From Tubiluchus corallicola (Eukaryota; Priapulida; Priapulimorpha; Priapulimorphida; Tubiluchidae): a DNA stretch of 64,000 nucleotides. The notes beneath the pieces were generated by a model. That model was given only the letters and a program-made list of their open reading frames with translations, was not told the origin of the DNA and did not search any database. Position 1 is the stretch's first letter; each line of letters begins with the position of its first letter. The translations under genes were made by a program, and so were the position numbers. Location of the stretch: the NCBI GenBank assembly GCA_030141605.1, contig JAQGDQ010000007.1, positions 731,173-795,172 on the forward strand, in the 5' to 3' direction. Below are positions 12,901-27,900 of the stretch, piece after piece.

Positions 12901-15900
12901 ATACATGTTCATAATAATAGCATAAAGAAAACTAGCTAGCAGCATGAACAAAATCAATAATTCAACTTCATTTGCTTTTGTTCACACACTAAGTGCTTCC
13001 CTTTGTTGCTTTATTGTAAAATTTTAGCTACATCATACCTTCATCGATAGCTAATATTCTAACCAGGTGAGTCTGAACCTTCTCTCTATCCAGTGATTTG
13101 TTGACATATACTACGCCCTCTGGATCAATGTGGAACAATTCGTCTGGGTCGGAATCAGAAGCATGATCAATTTCATATCTGCAAGAATTCTATTTACTGA
13201 CTGATTGTTTGACTATGCCTGACATTTATACACGAATCACTTGTACAGAGTAATCATACACAAGAAACAGGTAATATTGCATCACAACAAAATAAAATTC
13301 TGCAATTAGTAAATGCATTTTATATAACCATTTATTTATTTATAGCGGTGATATAAGTTGAAATTCTGATCATTTAAAAAAGCAGCCATAGCCAGGTGCT
13401 TACAAACACATATCAACTATGTCAAATAATCATGGGATAGATTCAAAACTTTGATTTTATGGAAAAAAACCACAATTGTAACTGCTCTGCATTGTAGTAA
13501 TGCTCAAAATTAAAAATTAACCAACGTTTCAATTAAATTTTGAAAACATATACATAGCCAGATTTCAGGCATAAGTACATATAACTAACATCCCTGCAGC
13601 TTAAAATCTCCACACTCACTGAAAACCTTAATTAGATCTCTCGAGATGGATGCTTCAAGAACTATAACAAATGGATTGGAAAATTGCAAAAAACCATCAA
13701 CATTATAATAAAATAATGCAAAGACACTAAATTGTAATTTTCAACCGTCCTGTTTTAATGAACGTTAATCACACTAAATCATCACCTACACCGATATCAC
13801 ATTATTAACAACAACTCACACTAGAGTAAGACAGCCTGTTTAAAATTTCCTCTTTATCATCTCACTAATGGATGCAGTGAACGATAATGGAGGATCTAGT
13901 AAATGAAATGATTGAAAATTTTCCATTATTCAGTACACAAGCATTATTGTAGGATAGGCACACAGAGCTTGCTACACAATGCCTGAAATGTTCTCTACTC
14001 TACAGCATTTTGATGTATACATTCATCTAGATAAGTGCTAGAGAGTAGCTATTTTAGGATAAGGGCCAAAAACCAGTTAAAAAAGCTGCAACATAAAACT
14101 ATCAGTTTTATTAGCCAAATAACTTTTTGGAGACAGTGTATTTAGTTTAACAGAAGCATTAATTGCTCAACTCAGCAAAGAGAACCTATCTACCAAACAT
14201 AAAATGAACCTGCTCCTTACCTGAATTTACCATTGATGCCGGAGTCTTTATCTTGTGCCCGGAACTGCACCAGCTGGGTTCCCGGAGACACGTCCTCCTT
14301 CACATTCTTTTCTTGATGTTTAATGAGAAAATCGGGAGGGTTGTCATTGTAGTCAGTGAGTGTGATCATGACCAAAGCAAAGTCGCTATGAGACGGCATG
14401 TCGTCTGTTACCTTAATCGTCAGATTCAAGTGCCGTTGCGACTCGTCTTCATAATCAAGGCCCTGAACCAAATATTTGATTAGTGATGGCTAGTGATAAA
14501 ATACGGAAGAAGAAAATACAAAATTCATAAACCAACGAGCAAAAAATGTTGGCACATTTTTCCTTAGCAAAATGACAATTAATTCAATCAGTTAAATCAA
14601 TAAGTGTAAATAAATTTCACTATATAGCAGAAATGGAGCTGATATCATTTAAAAATCAATATCTAAGTGCAAATAAATTCGATTGTAATAATATATGTAG
14701 CAGAAATAAGCTGCTAAAATTTAAAAATCAATAACCAAATCAATAAAATCAATAAAAATCAATCATTAATCGTTAAAATAAATTCCATTTTAATGACATA
14801 CATTGTGGCAAAAATAAGTCATGTTATCATTTTATAAATCATGCAGTTTCACTTTTTTATTCAAATTACTCACAGTTCCGGTTTGTCCGGGTTTTGGAGG
14901 ATCATTTGCTATTCGCAACACTGCACTGTTCGTCTCTGGATCATCAGTCAAGCTAAAGAACCTCTTTCCCTGCTCATCATTCAAGAAGTACCTCAACTTG
15001 GAATCCTGGTCCTTGTCTGTGGCAGAAACTGAAAGGACACTGGTATCCTTTGGCAAGTTTTCCGCTATCGTAGCCGTGTAGATTTTCTTCACAAACTCTG
15101 GCTTTTCGTCGTTTTTGTCCCCCACATGAATAATTGCTGTGCCAGTACCTTTACAAAAAATAAAAAAATCCGAATGATGGCTGTGCCAGCAAAAGCGGCA
15201 AAATTAAAAAATTAGTTAAAATTAGTTAGAACAGGCAGAGGGCAGGCAATACAATGTTTGCAGACTGTTGTCAGAATATTATCTCGGAAAATCCAATGAT
15301 ACTCCCAACATTAGCAAAATACATGTAAAATCTAACCGAAGGCTCTGATTGGAAATAGCTGCTATGTTTCCCAAGTAATTATATGCATGGCATATTCATG
15401 TTATTCATGCGATCTCAGATTTGAGAGTAGAAAAAGCGACCGAAACGTAAACCCTGGCTTACTCAATCAAAATAGTTTAAATTAATTATTACTGTGTTCC
15501 TCCCAATGACTCCAAGTGAGGTTGTGTTATGTATTGTACAAACCATACGAAGTGTTGTCTTGACAAGTTTGTATTTCTTTTGATAAGAAGTACAACAGAA
15601 AAGGCACAACATGTTTTCAGCACAAAACAACAATACCATACACATTACCTATAGAGTTTCATGTCCCATTCTACAAGCATGCGCACAGAAATAACGTCAC
15701 TTACCTGTCCTACCACCAGCGTCTTTGGCTTCCACGACAATTTTGTACTGATCGATACGTTCCCGGTCCAGATAGCCAACCCGTGTAGTAATGCGACCAG
15801 ACTTCGAGTTGATGTCAAAGATGTTAAGACCAGTGGCATCGTCGATCACATTCTCTGTGATTCTATACGACAACAGAGCATTGTCTCCGGCATCGTAGTC

Positions 15901-18900
15901 GACCGCGGTCATACGCATCACCTCTTTACCTAAACAATCAAACATTATGGAAACTGCAGATACTAAGAAAGAAAACGAAAATGTAGACACAGGATTTTAG
16001 ACATACTATCTTTAGCTGTGTTTCAAAACTTTGAACAAATCCGTTTTGAATATCAATTTTCAATTTTTCAAATTGCATTGATCATTAAGTTAAAAAACAG
16101 AATTACAGTAAACAACATATATAATTGAATTCTTAGTTATCTTGAGCAGATCTCGTGGAACGGGTCTTTCCCCATTCATTTTTCCCATTGATAAACAATG
16201 TATAACTGAAATTAGTAACTCGAATTTTTGCGTAACTTGAACCGAATTACCGGTACATTTCTTAAGAATCTGACTGAAATTACCTTGCCTATCTCGAACA
16301 GCTTCAAAAGCGAGAAATCCTACTTGAAATTGTGCACCAAATTATGATTTTAACTGCTAGTTTCAGCAAAAATGCTAAGATTTCTTATACAGCACTGGGC
16401 ACAACATGGCTTAGCGAAGATAGTTTAATGTAGATCACAATATTATTACTGCCGAATTCTATTAACCATGCTACTCAGACTATAATAGAGGTGAACAGTC
16501 ATTTTATTTTTCATTATCCATAAAAACTATTGTTTGATATTTGATTAAAGGATCAGTTTCTCATTTTCACAGGCTGTAGTGTATGTCCGATGTCGAGGAG
16601 CAATTCAATCTTTTTTTCTTATGAACATCGTTTAACTGTACTTTCACATAACTCGAACAAATTTCCTAGTCCTGAGGTGTTCGAGTTAGGTAGGACGTAG
16701 TTTACGTAGTAGGCAAATGACAATAACTTCTCAACTGTCCAAATCAAGCATACTTTTACTAAAGCAGCTACTATCTAACAAACCATGAAGTCCGAGAAGA
16801 AGAAAACAAGGGACAACTTTTTTATTACCTGGATCTTCATTTTCATCCACTGTTCCTTCAAAATTTCCTTCAAACACTGGATCATTGTCGTTAATGTCTG
16901 TGAGCTTGATCTTCACATCAGCGTAACCATAGTTACCGCGTCCTTTGTCATCTGTAGCGAGGGTGAGCAGCGTGTATACTTCCTGGCCAGCTGGTGGGTC
17001 TCTGTTCAGTGGCTTGTTCACATAGATCTGTCCAGTTTTGGCATTGATCGTGAAGATGCTGCCAGCACCCTGACCGCGAAGGGAATAACGAATATCATCG
17101 GGCGGAGCTCGGTCTTTATCAGTGGCACTTACCTGAAAGAAGAGAATTACTGATAAAGCTTAAAATTGTGTACCCTTTGCTTATGTTTTAAAAAAATACA
17201 AGCTCATGAAATTCGTATAATGCAAGATTAATGTTGGTGCTTTTGTTAATGCTTTATTTGTTTATTATTCTCACTCAACTATGTTACTGTAAACAAAAGT
17301 AAAGTTTGTTTATTTTTGTTTATCTTATTTAGTTTTCTATATCACCTTGAATGATATCTGCAGTACAAACAAGTTAAACTGACAAGTTATATGTTACTCC
17401 TGGCAGTTATACATGTATGTGTTTCATACATTACAACAATCTGCTTCAACTAAAATCAGTCAGTTCTCAAATATCTTTAAATTTTGCAAAATTTAAAGAA
17501 ATTCTCTTGCAGAAACATTATAGATAATCTCCATCATGATCATTTGTTTAGTTAGTGGTTAAGCAACACTAAGCATAGTTAGTAACCTCAAAAATCCTCA
17601 GAAAGGCCCTACAGATTCATTCATTAGACTCACATCTAGTATCCGCTTCGGCAGCTCATCAAGTGGCTGCTCCTCTGCGATGCTTGCTTCGTAATTAGAT
17701 GTTAGAAAGATAGGCCGGTTGTCATTGACGTCTCGCACGTAGATGCGCACCATGGTGTCATTCTCATTCTTGCCATCAGACGCAACAAGTGTCAGGTTGT
17801 AGACCTGGAATAAACAGTCCTAGAGGCTTACGGTCAGTCAACTCGCGAGCCAGCTAGTCTTGTTAGAAGCAAATAAATGCAAAGGCAGAAAAGAAAAAGT
17901 ATTCAATGTCATATGCAAGTCAGTAAATACCATACAGGGACAAAGTGGTGTTAGACATACTTATGACAAAACAGTTAATTATTGTAAATTAATTTCATAG
18001 CAGCACTTTCGATGCCAAAAAGTGTTAGTAAAAGTGCCTAGGACGGTGGTGGTGCCAGAAAACATAGGTTTAATACAGAACAACAACTCAAACGATTATT
18101 AATAGAAGTGACAAACTGACATAAATTAACCAAATTCTTTTGGGTAAAGCCAGAACTTGATATAGTTAAGAAGCAAGGCATGTAACTGCATTTCAAAAGG
18201 GCAAAAGTGTAGCAGACGCAAGCAAAAAATGTGAAATTTATTGAGTTCGCACAAATTACTGAGAGTATTGCACAGAGACCAATCCCTACAGCTGTCAAGA
18301 TTCTGCAAAATGATTTTAAATGAGAGCAAAACCTCCCAAGAGTGAAGAAAAAGTTTGTATCATCAGCTAGTGAAGTAGAAAGATAAAAGATTTTTAATCC
18401 ATTTTGCACCTAAACAACAAATGTTCTCTTATCTTTAGAAGACAATCACGCAGACACATATAATAAAAGTAAAGATGATATGCCATCAGACAAAAAGCTT
18501 CTACGGCTGTTAACAAACCATTTATAAAGGTAAAGTATATATATATATATAGTATATATAAGGTATATAGTAAAGCACATAACATTTGATCCCTGAAATA
18601 CATCTTATAGAGTTTTTAATCCTAAAAATCCACCTCAGACAGGAACTAGTTTTAAAACAGTATCACGATAGCCTGAAATAAATCAGAATCAGTCTTTTTT
18701 AATTTTTAGACCTTATATTTTTGCGCAGGATCTCTAAGCTATAAAAAGACTGAGTATGAGATAGCAACAGCAGATATAGCAGAGGTAAAAGTGATAGAAA
18801 AAGCAGAGAGAAAGCGAAACTCGCAGCAGCAAAGAGTTGATTGAAAGCAAAAACAGTCTGAGGAGCAATTTTAGTACTAAAAATTTAGTTGATGTAAGCT

Positions 18901-21900
18901 ATATTAGCGTATTTGAAGTTCTTTGAATCCGCACTCTTGAAGAAATGACCCACTCTATTCCAATAAAAAACACGTTTACAAAAACAAATTTCGATCACAT
19001 AAACGAGGTGAATTATACAGAATAATATACACATGCATTTAGTTCAAATAATTTCATTTCCTAACAAATCAGCCCGAGCTTTAAGCAATCAAATATTTTT
19101 GCCAGCAGGAAATAAACATTGCAAACTGCCTATAATTGAAAACAATGTTGTATTCTGGTAGCCAAACTTGTGCAGTAAAAGAAAGTATTAGGTAAAAAGT
19201 AAGGCAAAGCAGTTTGTCATAGTCGTACAACAGTTCAGTCATAGCATTGTTGCGTTTGATGCGTAAACGCCAAGAACGTAACAATGCCTTTAGCACATCA
19301 CTAACACATATAACTTCTCACTAAAATATGTTAGTAACTTGTTCGTAATCTTAATTTCAAGACTGCCAGTGAATGATGGAATAAACTCACAACTATTTGA
19401 TGCCAAGCTTGGCCAAAACAAATGAAAAAAGTGAGAACTGATCCTGAATTGATCCATTGGATTGGAAATGGGACACAAGATTTTAATTAAATGCTGATGA
19501 ACTTCAATTCCAAAATTGCATCCAGGATGAGTCTCAATTTTTTAACATTTTTCACATGGCAAAGTTTGGCTGTAAAATTCTCAATCGTGGGCTGATTTCA
19601 TCGCTGACAGTCACATACATAAAAGCAAACATTAGTAGCAATGCGCTTTTACTTGAAGGAGAAAAATTTCTGTGAAAGCAGCTTGCACATGTATTAAAAT
19701 TTGCAGAAATTTCGCAAAAATGGAACTCAGATTCAGAGCAACAGCTGAAATGCAAAGGCTGTAAAAAATGGAAATTTCTCTGTCCATTTCTAGCCTGTTG
19801 TTATCAACAAGCTGCAGCAGTCTTAATTACTAATCCCATTCTTCCAATTATTTGTAAATTCCTCAGAAACATACTTGGATATGTACTGGAGTTCATTAGG
19901 TGTTGTACAAGTAATTTTCTATACACTGTCACATATGTTATAATTCCAAGCGTTTCACTTAGCTTAAGGAACTATTACTTCAGTGTGCTATACTGTCATT
20001 AAGACTCGTTATAATTCACAAAAAAATCTTCCTTACCTGGGCAAAAGTTTTTCCATTCATCTATTTAATTAACCTGTAATGAGCTCAAGGAATAGCAAAT
20101 GTATAAAAAGCAATCAGAAAGGAGGGACCTTAAAGGTTTTGCATTTTCTGACAATCTTCAGAAAGCAGGACAGATCTAATTAAATGATTGTGGAGAAGTC
20201 AGAACCTAGCTAATTATGTTGTTTATTAAATTGCAGAGACATTTGCCTTTTCAGATTGCATGCATCGACTTTAGGCAATTCTTGGAAGAGTAATGATTTG
20301 CACGGGAATTATAATTGAAGACAACCATTTTAATAGCAATAAAGCATAAAACAAATTAAATTTTCATCACTGCCAAAACTAGCAATTGAATAATAAAACA
20401 TTTTCAGAAAAACAGAAATTGTGTATTTTTTATAAACATATTTCATTTATTATAAATTGGCTATTATCGCTGCATGTAGCTGTGAGTGTTATTAAACATA
20501 ATTGCGTATACTTTCTGTTTAGCATTTTTATGATGTTTTTTTGTGTTTACTTAAGTTTACAGAATTAAAATATAATATTAATAATGTCAAATTTCTTGAG
20601 TAAGGTTGTCCCTTATGACCAAGACAATTGTTTTCATGTTGTAAATGAGAAATGTAATCTGACACAAGAACAAGGTAAGAAAATGAGTGCTAATGTTATT
20701 ATTGTAGGACACTGCTGTGTATGGTTGCCATAGTAACATATATTATTAATCACTGGGACATAATGCAAATGTTCAGCTTGCCAGCACTTAACACCGCAAA
20801 TGGAAGCCAAATGATTCGCGTAAATGGACTAGCGATACTCACTTGTATGCCCTCGTCATAGTCGAGTTCTCCCTGCACCCGAATCTCTCCGGTTTCATTG
20901 TTGACATCAAAAACGCCACCAACATTTCCTGTGGTCAACTGATAACGCATGTTTGTAACTACAAGAAAAAAACGTCATTAATACTCCTGTAAAACAAACT
21001 AATGCGTCACACTTTTTCAATGGCACAGATACTGAAGTAAAGCGCAAACAATGGCAGCAGACAAAAATGGGAAGTTAATTATAGTAGTCATGAAGAGGAA
21101 TCAACTACAGACGATTTCTGCAACTTGCTAAAAATCATTCTGAAATGAGTAAAAAACTACAGACTAAACCTCATTTCTACAGTGATTACAAAATCTTTTA
21201 ACTGAATGACAGATTCTGTTGTAGCTTTTTTTAAAGATGTGTTCCAAATTCCAAAGGAAAGTTAAGATTGCAATGTAAGAAACATTAGCTTTGAAACAAA
21301 GATTCCAATTTCTACTGATTTGGCATCTTACGCTTCTCAGTCAGAATATTATTTAAACAAGCCTTGCAAGAGGTGTTTATTGAAATAACCGGCATATTAC
21401 TTTATGTGCCATTTTGTGATTTCAAAATAATTAGTCTAGCTTAGAGTGCCCCAACTAGTTAATTTCCCAAAGTTTTTCTTGCAAAAATGGCAGAAAAGCT
21501 CTGCAAGTCTACATACACCTGTGTTACTAGGGCCACTAAAGCAACACTGCACAGTATAAACCTTTCTCACAGACAGTAGATACACAGTTATACATACACA
21601 GTTATAGAATACTGCATCATAAACAATGTGAAAATTTTTTAAAATGAGCAGACCTTTAAAAAATTGTAGACCTGTTTTATAGCACATTTAATGATAATAA
21701 TTGTTGATTTATGCACTTTATAAATAAATTATCATTAAATAAGTTATCATTAAGTGGGAACGATCGCCAAAAATATCAAAGAAAATAACTCAAGCACAAC
21801 CAATCTGCAACTGTCAATAACTTCAAGTTTCCTCGAAAAAGACGTAGTTAGACATGAAGCTTATTTTCCAGTGCTGTTTCATAATACCGTAGGTTGCAGA

Positions 21901-24900
21901 TAGTTGTTAACAAATTGTAACAAACAATCACTGATATCAAATGCCACCCCAGGCACACATTAGTATGAACAACATTTTCAAATCTCAGTAATAGAATATT
22001 CCCAAATGGGATTTTCGATAACTGTTATTTTATCGCTCTTCTAAAAGTGCCTGTTGGTATTTCATCTGACTTACATGCAGCTTACACAGTACATTCTTTT
22101 CCTATTCTGACTGAAATTTTGCACAAATTCCTACCGACAAAAATTACTTTCTAGGGGCCAAGTCAAGTGTCTCCTGTGTGATAATCACAGGAGACCTTAT
22201 AAATCGTGAAAGCGAAAGGCAGAAACTAAACTAAATTTTATTGGCATAGGTAAACAATAATTATTAAGAAATGTGTGCTTAGCAGAAAGTTTGCTCAGAA
22301 GTTTCAAGTTTATGGGGTCTGACTCCATATGTCTGATTACCCCATTTAAAAAAAAAACTTAACAAATTTTTGCCATTGTTTGTGCTTTGCTTTGCACAAC
22401 AACTAAATTATGTTCGCTAATCTGTTATTAATCAAACTAGCGTTTATATTCTAATAATGTAGCGAAAGATGTTTGGAAATTTCTAGCAAATATTACTCGA
22501 CCCATTGTAAAATAGTGTTGTCACTGCAAATAAATTTTAAATATTCTCCTTTTAAGTTTCACTTTTGAAACTTAATTCTGATCAATCAATTTTGAAAAGT
22601 ATTTCAATGAATTTTAAAAAAAAATAATCAGTTTTGCAATATGCAAGAACTATGGTTTACCAACCGTTACATTAATAATGGAATTTGCCTTTATGCACCA
22701 CATCTATATGAAAGAATCTAAGATTCGTTGCACACCACAATCAAACAATAGTTTCAATGATTCTGCCACGTCTGTTCAACTGAGTTTATTCTACGGTGTC
22801 TAACGTTGAACAGAATTAAGTTTAGAATTCAAATTTTTTTTATTATAATGAATCAGATATCAGCTACAAATGCTTCTAGTCTGCAAAAAAAAACTCAAAA
22901 TGCCATGTAAGTTTTTCCAAGTGCTTTGAAGTCGATTGATTGAGACGGAGTTCAAAATCATGAAAAGCAGTAAGAGTAGATGCATATAATTTTTTCAGGT
23001 TCATGTTTTTTTCAGGTATGTATTGTTAACAGTTTAGGTGGCAATGATGAATATTGCTTACGTTCACAATGGGCTAACCAAGTGCAAATATACATGCAAA
23101 AACTTGGGCGAAAATGTGAAATTTAACTGGAGACTTGCCAGTCACATGAGAGAATCTTGTGTCCTGATAAATTTTCTTATGAAAGTTTCTAAAGAAGATA
23201 CCGCAGATTAAACTGAAGCTAGAAAGTATGATGACATAATCATTGAAACGCAGCAAATCTACTTAATGTGAATATTAAGTCAACAAACTAAATGCGTTCA
23301 CTAGCGCAAGTGCATGTCTATAGAATAAAATTTTAAAATACTAAGTCTACCAGAGTTAAAGACAAAAGTTGGACCTTTGTGTTGCCATCTGCCAAAACTT
23401 CATTATCAAAATTTGCAGTTTTTAAATTCTGGTAACCCTGGCAAGACTATTTTCTGAGTTATTCCACTATAAGCAAACAATGCGTTTCGAAATATTGCTT
23501 GTGCAGTATAGTGCTGGGTGTATGCGGGGCACACGTTCATGCAGTTCAACACCGTGTTCATGCGTCGCCCCAACTTGCACCCATGTTCAATAAACGACAG
23601 GAGATGGAAAAAGCCGTGAGCAGCGAGATTAGAAACAAATATGTCATCACATACGAACATGCCGCAAGACACGTAACATAAAGTAAATGTAATAATATAA
23701 TAATAATAATAATGTAAATATAATGTAAATATAAAGATAAATAGATAAAAACATGTAAAATAACTAATCGTACTGCAGCAGCGTGATCGGCATGATGCAG
23801 CCGCGATGCTAAATCAATTAGAACAATGATTAAAAAGTTCGTAAAGTCAAACAACTCGATCAATCAATCAACAAACAATCATAGTAAAAAATTCGTAAGA
23901 GATTCGTCTAAAAAAGTAGCAACTCACGGCAGTGACCACTTTCCGAATTGCACACGTCCATCCCTAACCCCAAAAAGAAAACCAAACAGTGGATTGTACA
24001 GATGCGAACTAACACAACTCCTCATATGTAAACACAACACTGTGCAAGCCGTACCAGTACGGTACCACTGTTTAGTGAGCGACATAGTGACACATGTTAC
24101 ACAATTTACAACAGTGATCTTAGTACCTTAATATTAGTTTTAGTAGTAGGTCACTCACTACCTAAACTGTGCTTACACAAAAAAGATAATTAAACGGGTG
24201 CGAAAATATAGTCAACAGAACTTTTGGCATGAAATTGTCTTCTACCAATTGATAGCATGCCTATTAATTAATTATGAACAAATAAAATGCAATAAAGAGC
24301 ACACGTAGCGATCTATATCAAAACCCCTTGGCATTAAGTGAAATACAAATTCGCATCGCGGAATTGGTGGTGATGACAGCAGTATCGTTACTATTGTGTT
24401 AGTCTTGTCTAGAGATGCTGCAGTTTTGTCGTCTTAGGTTTGAATGTTGTTGCTTTAGCTTATCTTGGTGTTTATTTTGGGCTTGGATGCAGCTGTCTTG
24501 ACTTTGTCTTTGTTTTGAAGATTATCATCTTGTTTTGAACATTGTGGTCTAAGTTTTATCTTGATTAACAAAGTCTTGTCTGGTTATAAACATAGTGGTC
24601 TTGGCTCCATCTTGATTTATTATGACTTCGAATGTTATCATATTGCTTTTCTTTTGGCTTATAATGTTGTCACCTTGGCTTTATGTTGGTTATGAACAGT
24701 ATCGTCTTAGTTGTGTGTTTATTTACAATGTTGTCACCTCGACTTTATCTTGTTTTTTTTTGGCTTTGAATGCTGTTGTCTTGATTTTGTCCTGGCTTTG
24801 ATAAAATATCTTTTTGGGCACGTCTGCTGTTAATTCATGCAGTGACCAAAACTGTCTCGCAGAAATCGACTTTATCTTGTTTTTTTTTGGTTTCGAATGC

Positions 24901-27900
24901 TGTTGTCTTGATTTTGATTTTGTGCTGCATTTGATTTTTAAATAGTTCATCGCTACTGAATTTATATTAAATGATAACCACTAATAATTTAATGTGTAAG
25001 CACAATTCTGGCTCAGCACTCAGTATTATAAATTATGAAGTTGTTAAATGTACAAAACCTCTGCAATAACCATGCTGCAAACGTATTACAGGTGGGTCCC
25101 AAACAGTGTGCATTGTATCTTATCATTATCATCTAGCAAGTGTTATGCCCCAATTAAATGATGCACACATCCAGCTACAGACTGCCACAATGATAAAACA
25201 TTTCTTGTCAACTTTACCACTCAAAGGTGACAGAAGTTTGAGACCCACCATCCTGTACTCACTCCATCAGCAAACATGATGCAACAGAGAGAGAGACGAC
25301 TGCTAGTTCCACAGATAACAATTCTGCGCTGACAGAAGAGTTCTAGAGATAACGGTGCACAACATGCCGCATGCACACGGCCCCCGCTAAGCACACCGGG
25401 CCACGCTCCTCGGAGGAGCTATCATCTCAAGAAGCATGTCTGCTAAGGCACAGTTTCCCTTCACAACATTATTGAACATGATGCAAACATCAGTGCAAAC
25501 CATGCAGTTTTATCGGCTCAAGATCTGATACAGTGGCTACTAGGGTTTAGACTGAAACCGTAATTGCATCTACAGGGAAGAGTAAGCTCACCTATTCAGG
25601 ACTATACATAACAATCAAATATGACGGTCAGATTGCATTGAGAAAAGAAGCCTATAGAGTTTACACTTCAACTTATACACTACAAACTCTACAGAATTAC
25701 AAATAAAAATTGCGCTTCATTATCAAATCTCTAACCACATGTTAAGAAGTCGGCAATATATTGTTGACATGAGATGCCTGTACCGATGAACACCTATACC
25801 ACTATCCACAAAGCACATCAAGAAAAAATCATACAGACTCGTCATAATGCTTGAAATGCTCACAATCATTTATGGGTATCTAATTTTATGATTATGCACT
25901 GTGAGAATGTTTACGCTGTGAACTTGAGATATATCCAATACAGAGAATCACAATTCACACAGCATTCCTAATACAGCACTATGAACTAATATAAAGGAAC
26001 AGCTATGATTTACTAAAGCCACTTTGACGTATTTGTATTATCTGTGAACTACGTAACGGGTTTTTGGGGTATAGATACGTAACCACTGTTTTTGATCTCT
26101 GGCCACGAGCTCGATCAGCATTCTTGTGCAGCACACTTTACAGCAAACAACAAATACGTGATAAGCAAGAGTGGAAATCTTGGCTTACCTTCGTCGTTGT
26201 CTTTGGCCGTTACCTCGATGACCACTGTTCCCTTCTCTGCATCCTCGTTTACTTCTGCTTCGTACAGTCTCTTATCAAAGTACGGGACGTTGTCGTTAAC
26301 GTCCTCTACTTTAACTCGTACATATGCACCACCTGCAAAGTAACAAACTGATTGCACATCGCACATATACTTACACCTTAATGCATTTTGGAATCCTGAG
26401 AACACAAACATGATAATATCTTCAAATGTATATATCGGGTGGCACAGAAAAATGTGCGGAAGTTTACAGTACAATAGTTTGAGAAGCAAGGATATTTCTC
26501 CACTCTTCATTTCAACTTCAAAATTTTGTTTTTTTTATAATTTGCTGTCGCATGCCGATTTCCTAGCTTGCGCAGATAAACAAGTAAGTGTAATTATTTG
26601 TAAACTGTAAGCAAGAAACTGTAACAACAGTGCGCTGTATTTACCAGACTTGCCAGTTCTTATGCATTAGGTGTGTGTCACACTCATTTTAAGTCTTTTA
26701 CACTCGCACACGCATCAAATTTCAGTTCTCACGCATTCCATAACTTCACATACAAGCTTGCAAATCTACTAGCTTGAATGGCTAACTTTGCCACTAGCAC
26801 CCAGCACAACAGAATTAGCATAATACTATTGTCAATAATACAGTAGCGTTCATGAGTATCTCGATGTATATAACACTGAAGGATATTACAATTATTGAAA
26901 ATTAAGCACTATTGGGTGCTATTAAGCTTTTTTATGGGGGTAAAAAAGAATTTATTTATATATAAAGCATGAAAGCATGGTAAACTCCAATAACAGCATA
27001 CGAATGCTGCTGACTGGTACCCAAAAATTATGTTAATTTTTTATTTTCTGCCTCAATTTTTTGATAATTTGATTTTGATACACAAAAAGCAGAAATTGCT
27101 GGGGCATAATCTGCCCTCCTACCAATGGTGAAATGAGCCCTGGGCCTTCTATGTTTTACACTCATTTTTACTACAAATGGTTAGCAGCTCTGCTTCTCTA
27201 TATGTTTTTTTAAACTGAATGTAATACTTAAAATGTAATATTCTGTATATTTTACCTTGTAAAGATTAATAAGCATTTAGTGAAACATTAAACAAATTAG
27301 TGCAATTAATCAATTTTCTCTCTGTCATCCAATTATTAACAATGCCGTTTGTTCGGTTAAGATGTTACTATCTGTTTTGCACATCACCATATGCATAGTA
27401 TGATAAACTTATTACTCATATCACCAACAAATTACGAGCATTGTGCCTACCTTCATTAGGTTCACCAGGAGGGCGATTTGGCCAAGTAGAGGGTGCTCCA
27501 TCCTTTGCAATTACCCGAATCAAGTATAGCTGTTTCTTCTCCCGGTCAAACATGGATGCCGTGCGCACCACCCCGGTGTCCGGGTCAATGCTGAAAGCCT
27601 TCCATTCATGATTGGTCGAATCTTTCTTGATCTCGTAAGTAAGCTAAAACAAAGCAATGTACAGTGAGCACTGTAAGATACATGTGCAGAAAACAATGCT
27701 CGATTGAGACTACTACATTTCAATACTAAACCCCAAAAGATAAACATGATTTTATCGACACATCAAACTCTTACATAGCTACAAAAGATGGCAATCGCTC
27801 ATTGCTGAATTATTATATAAACGTATCACAACTGCTGCCTATTACAGTGCCACCTGTTGAAAAAAATATGCATAGTTTTCTGTTGAGGCTGGCAGTACAG

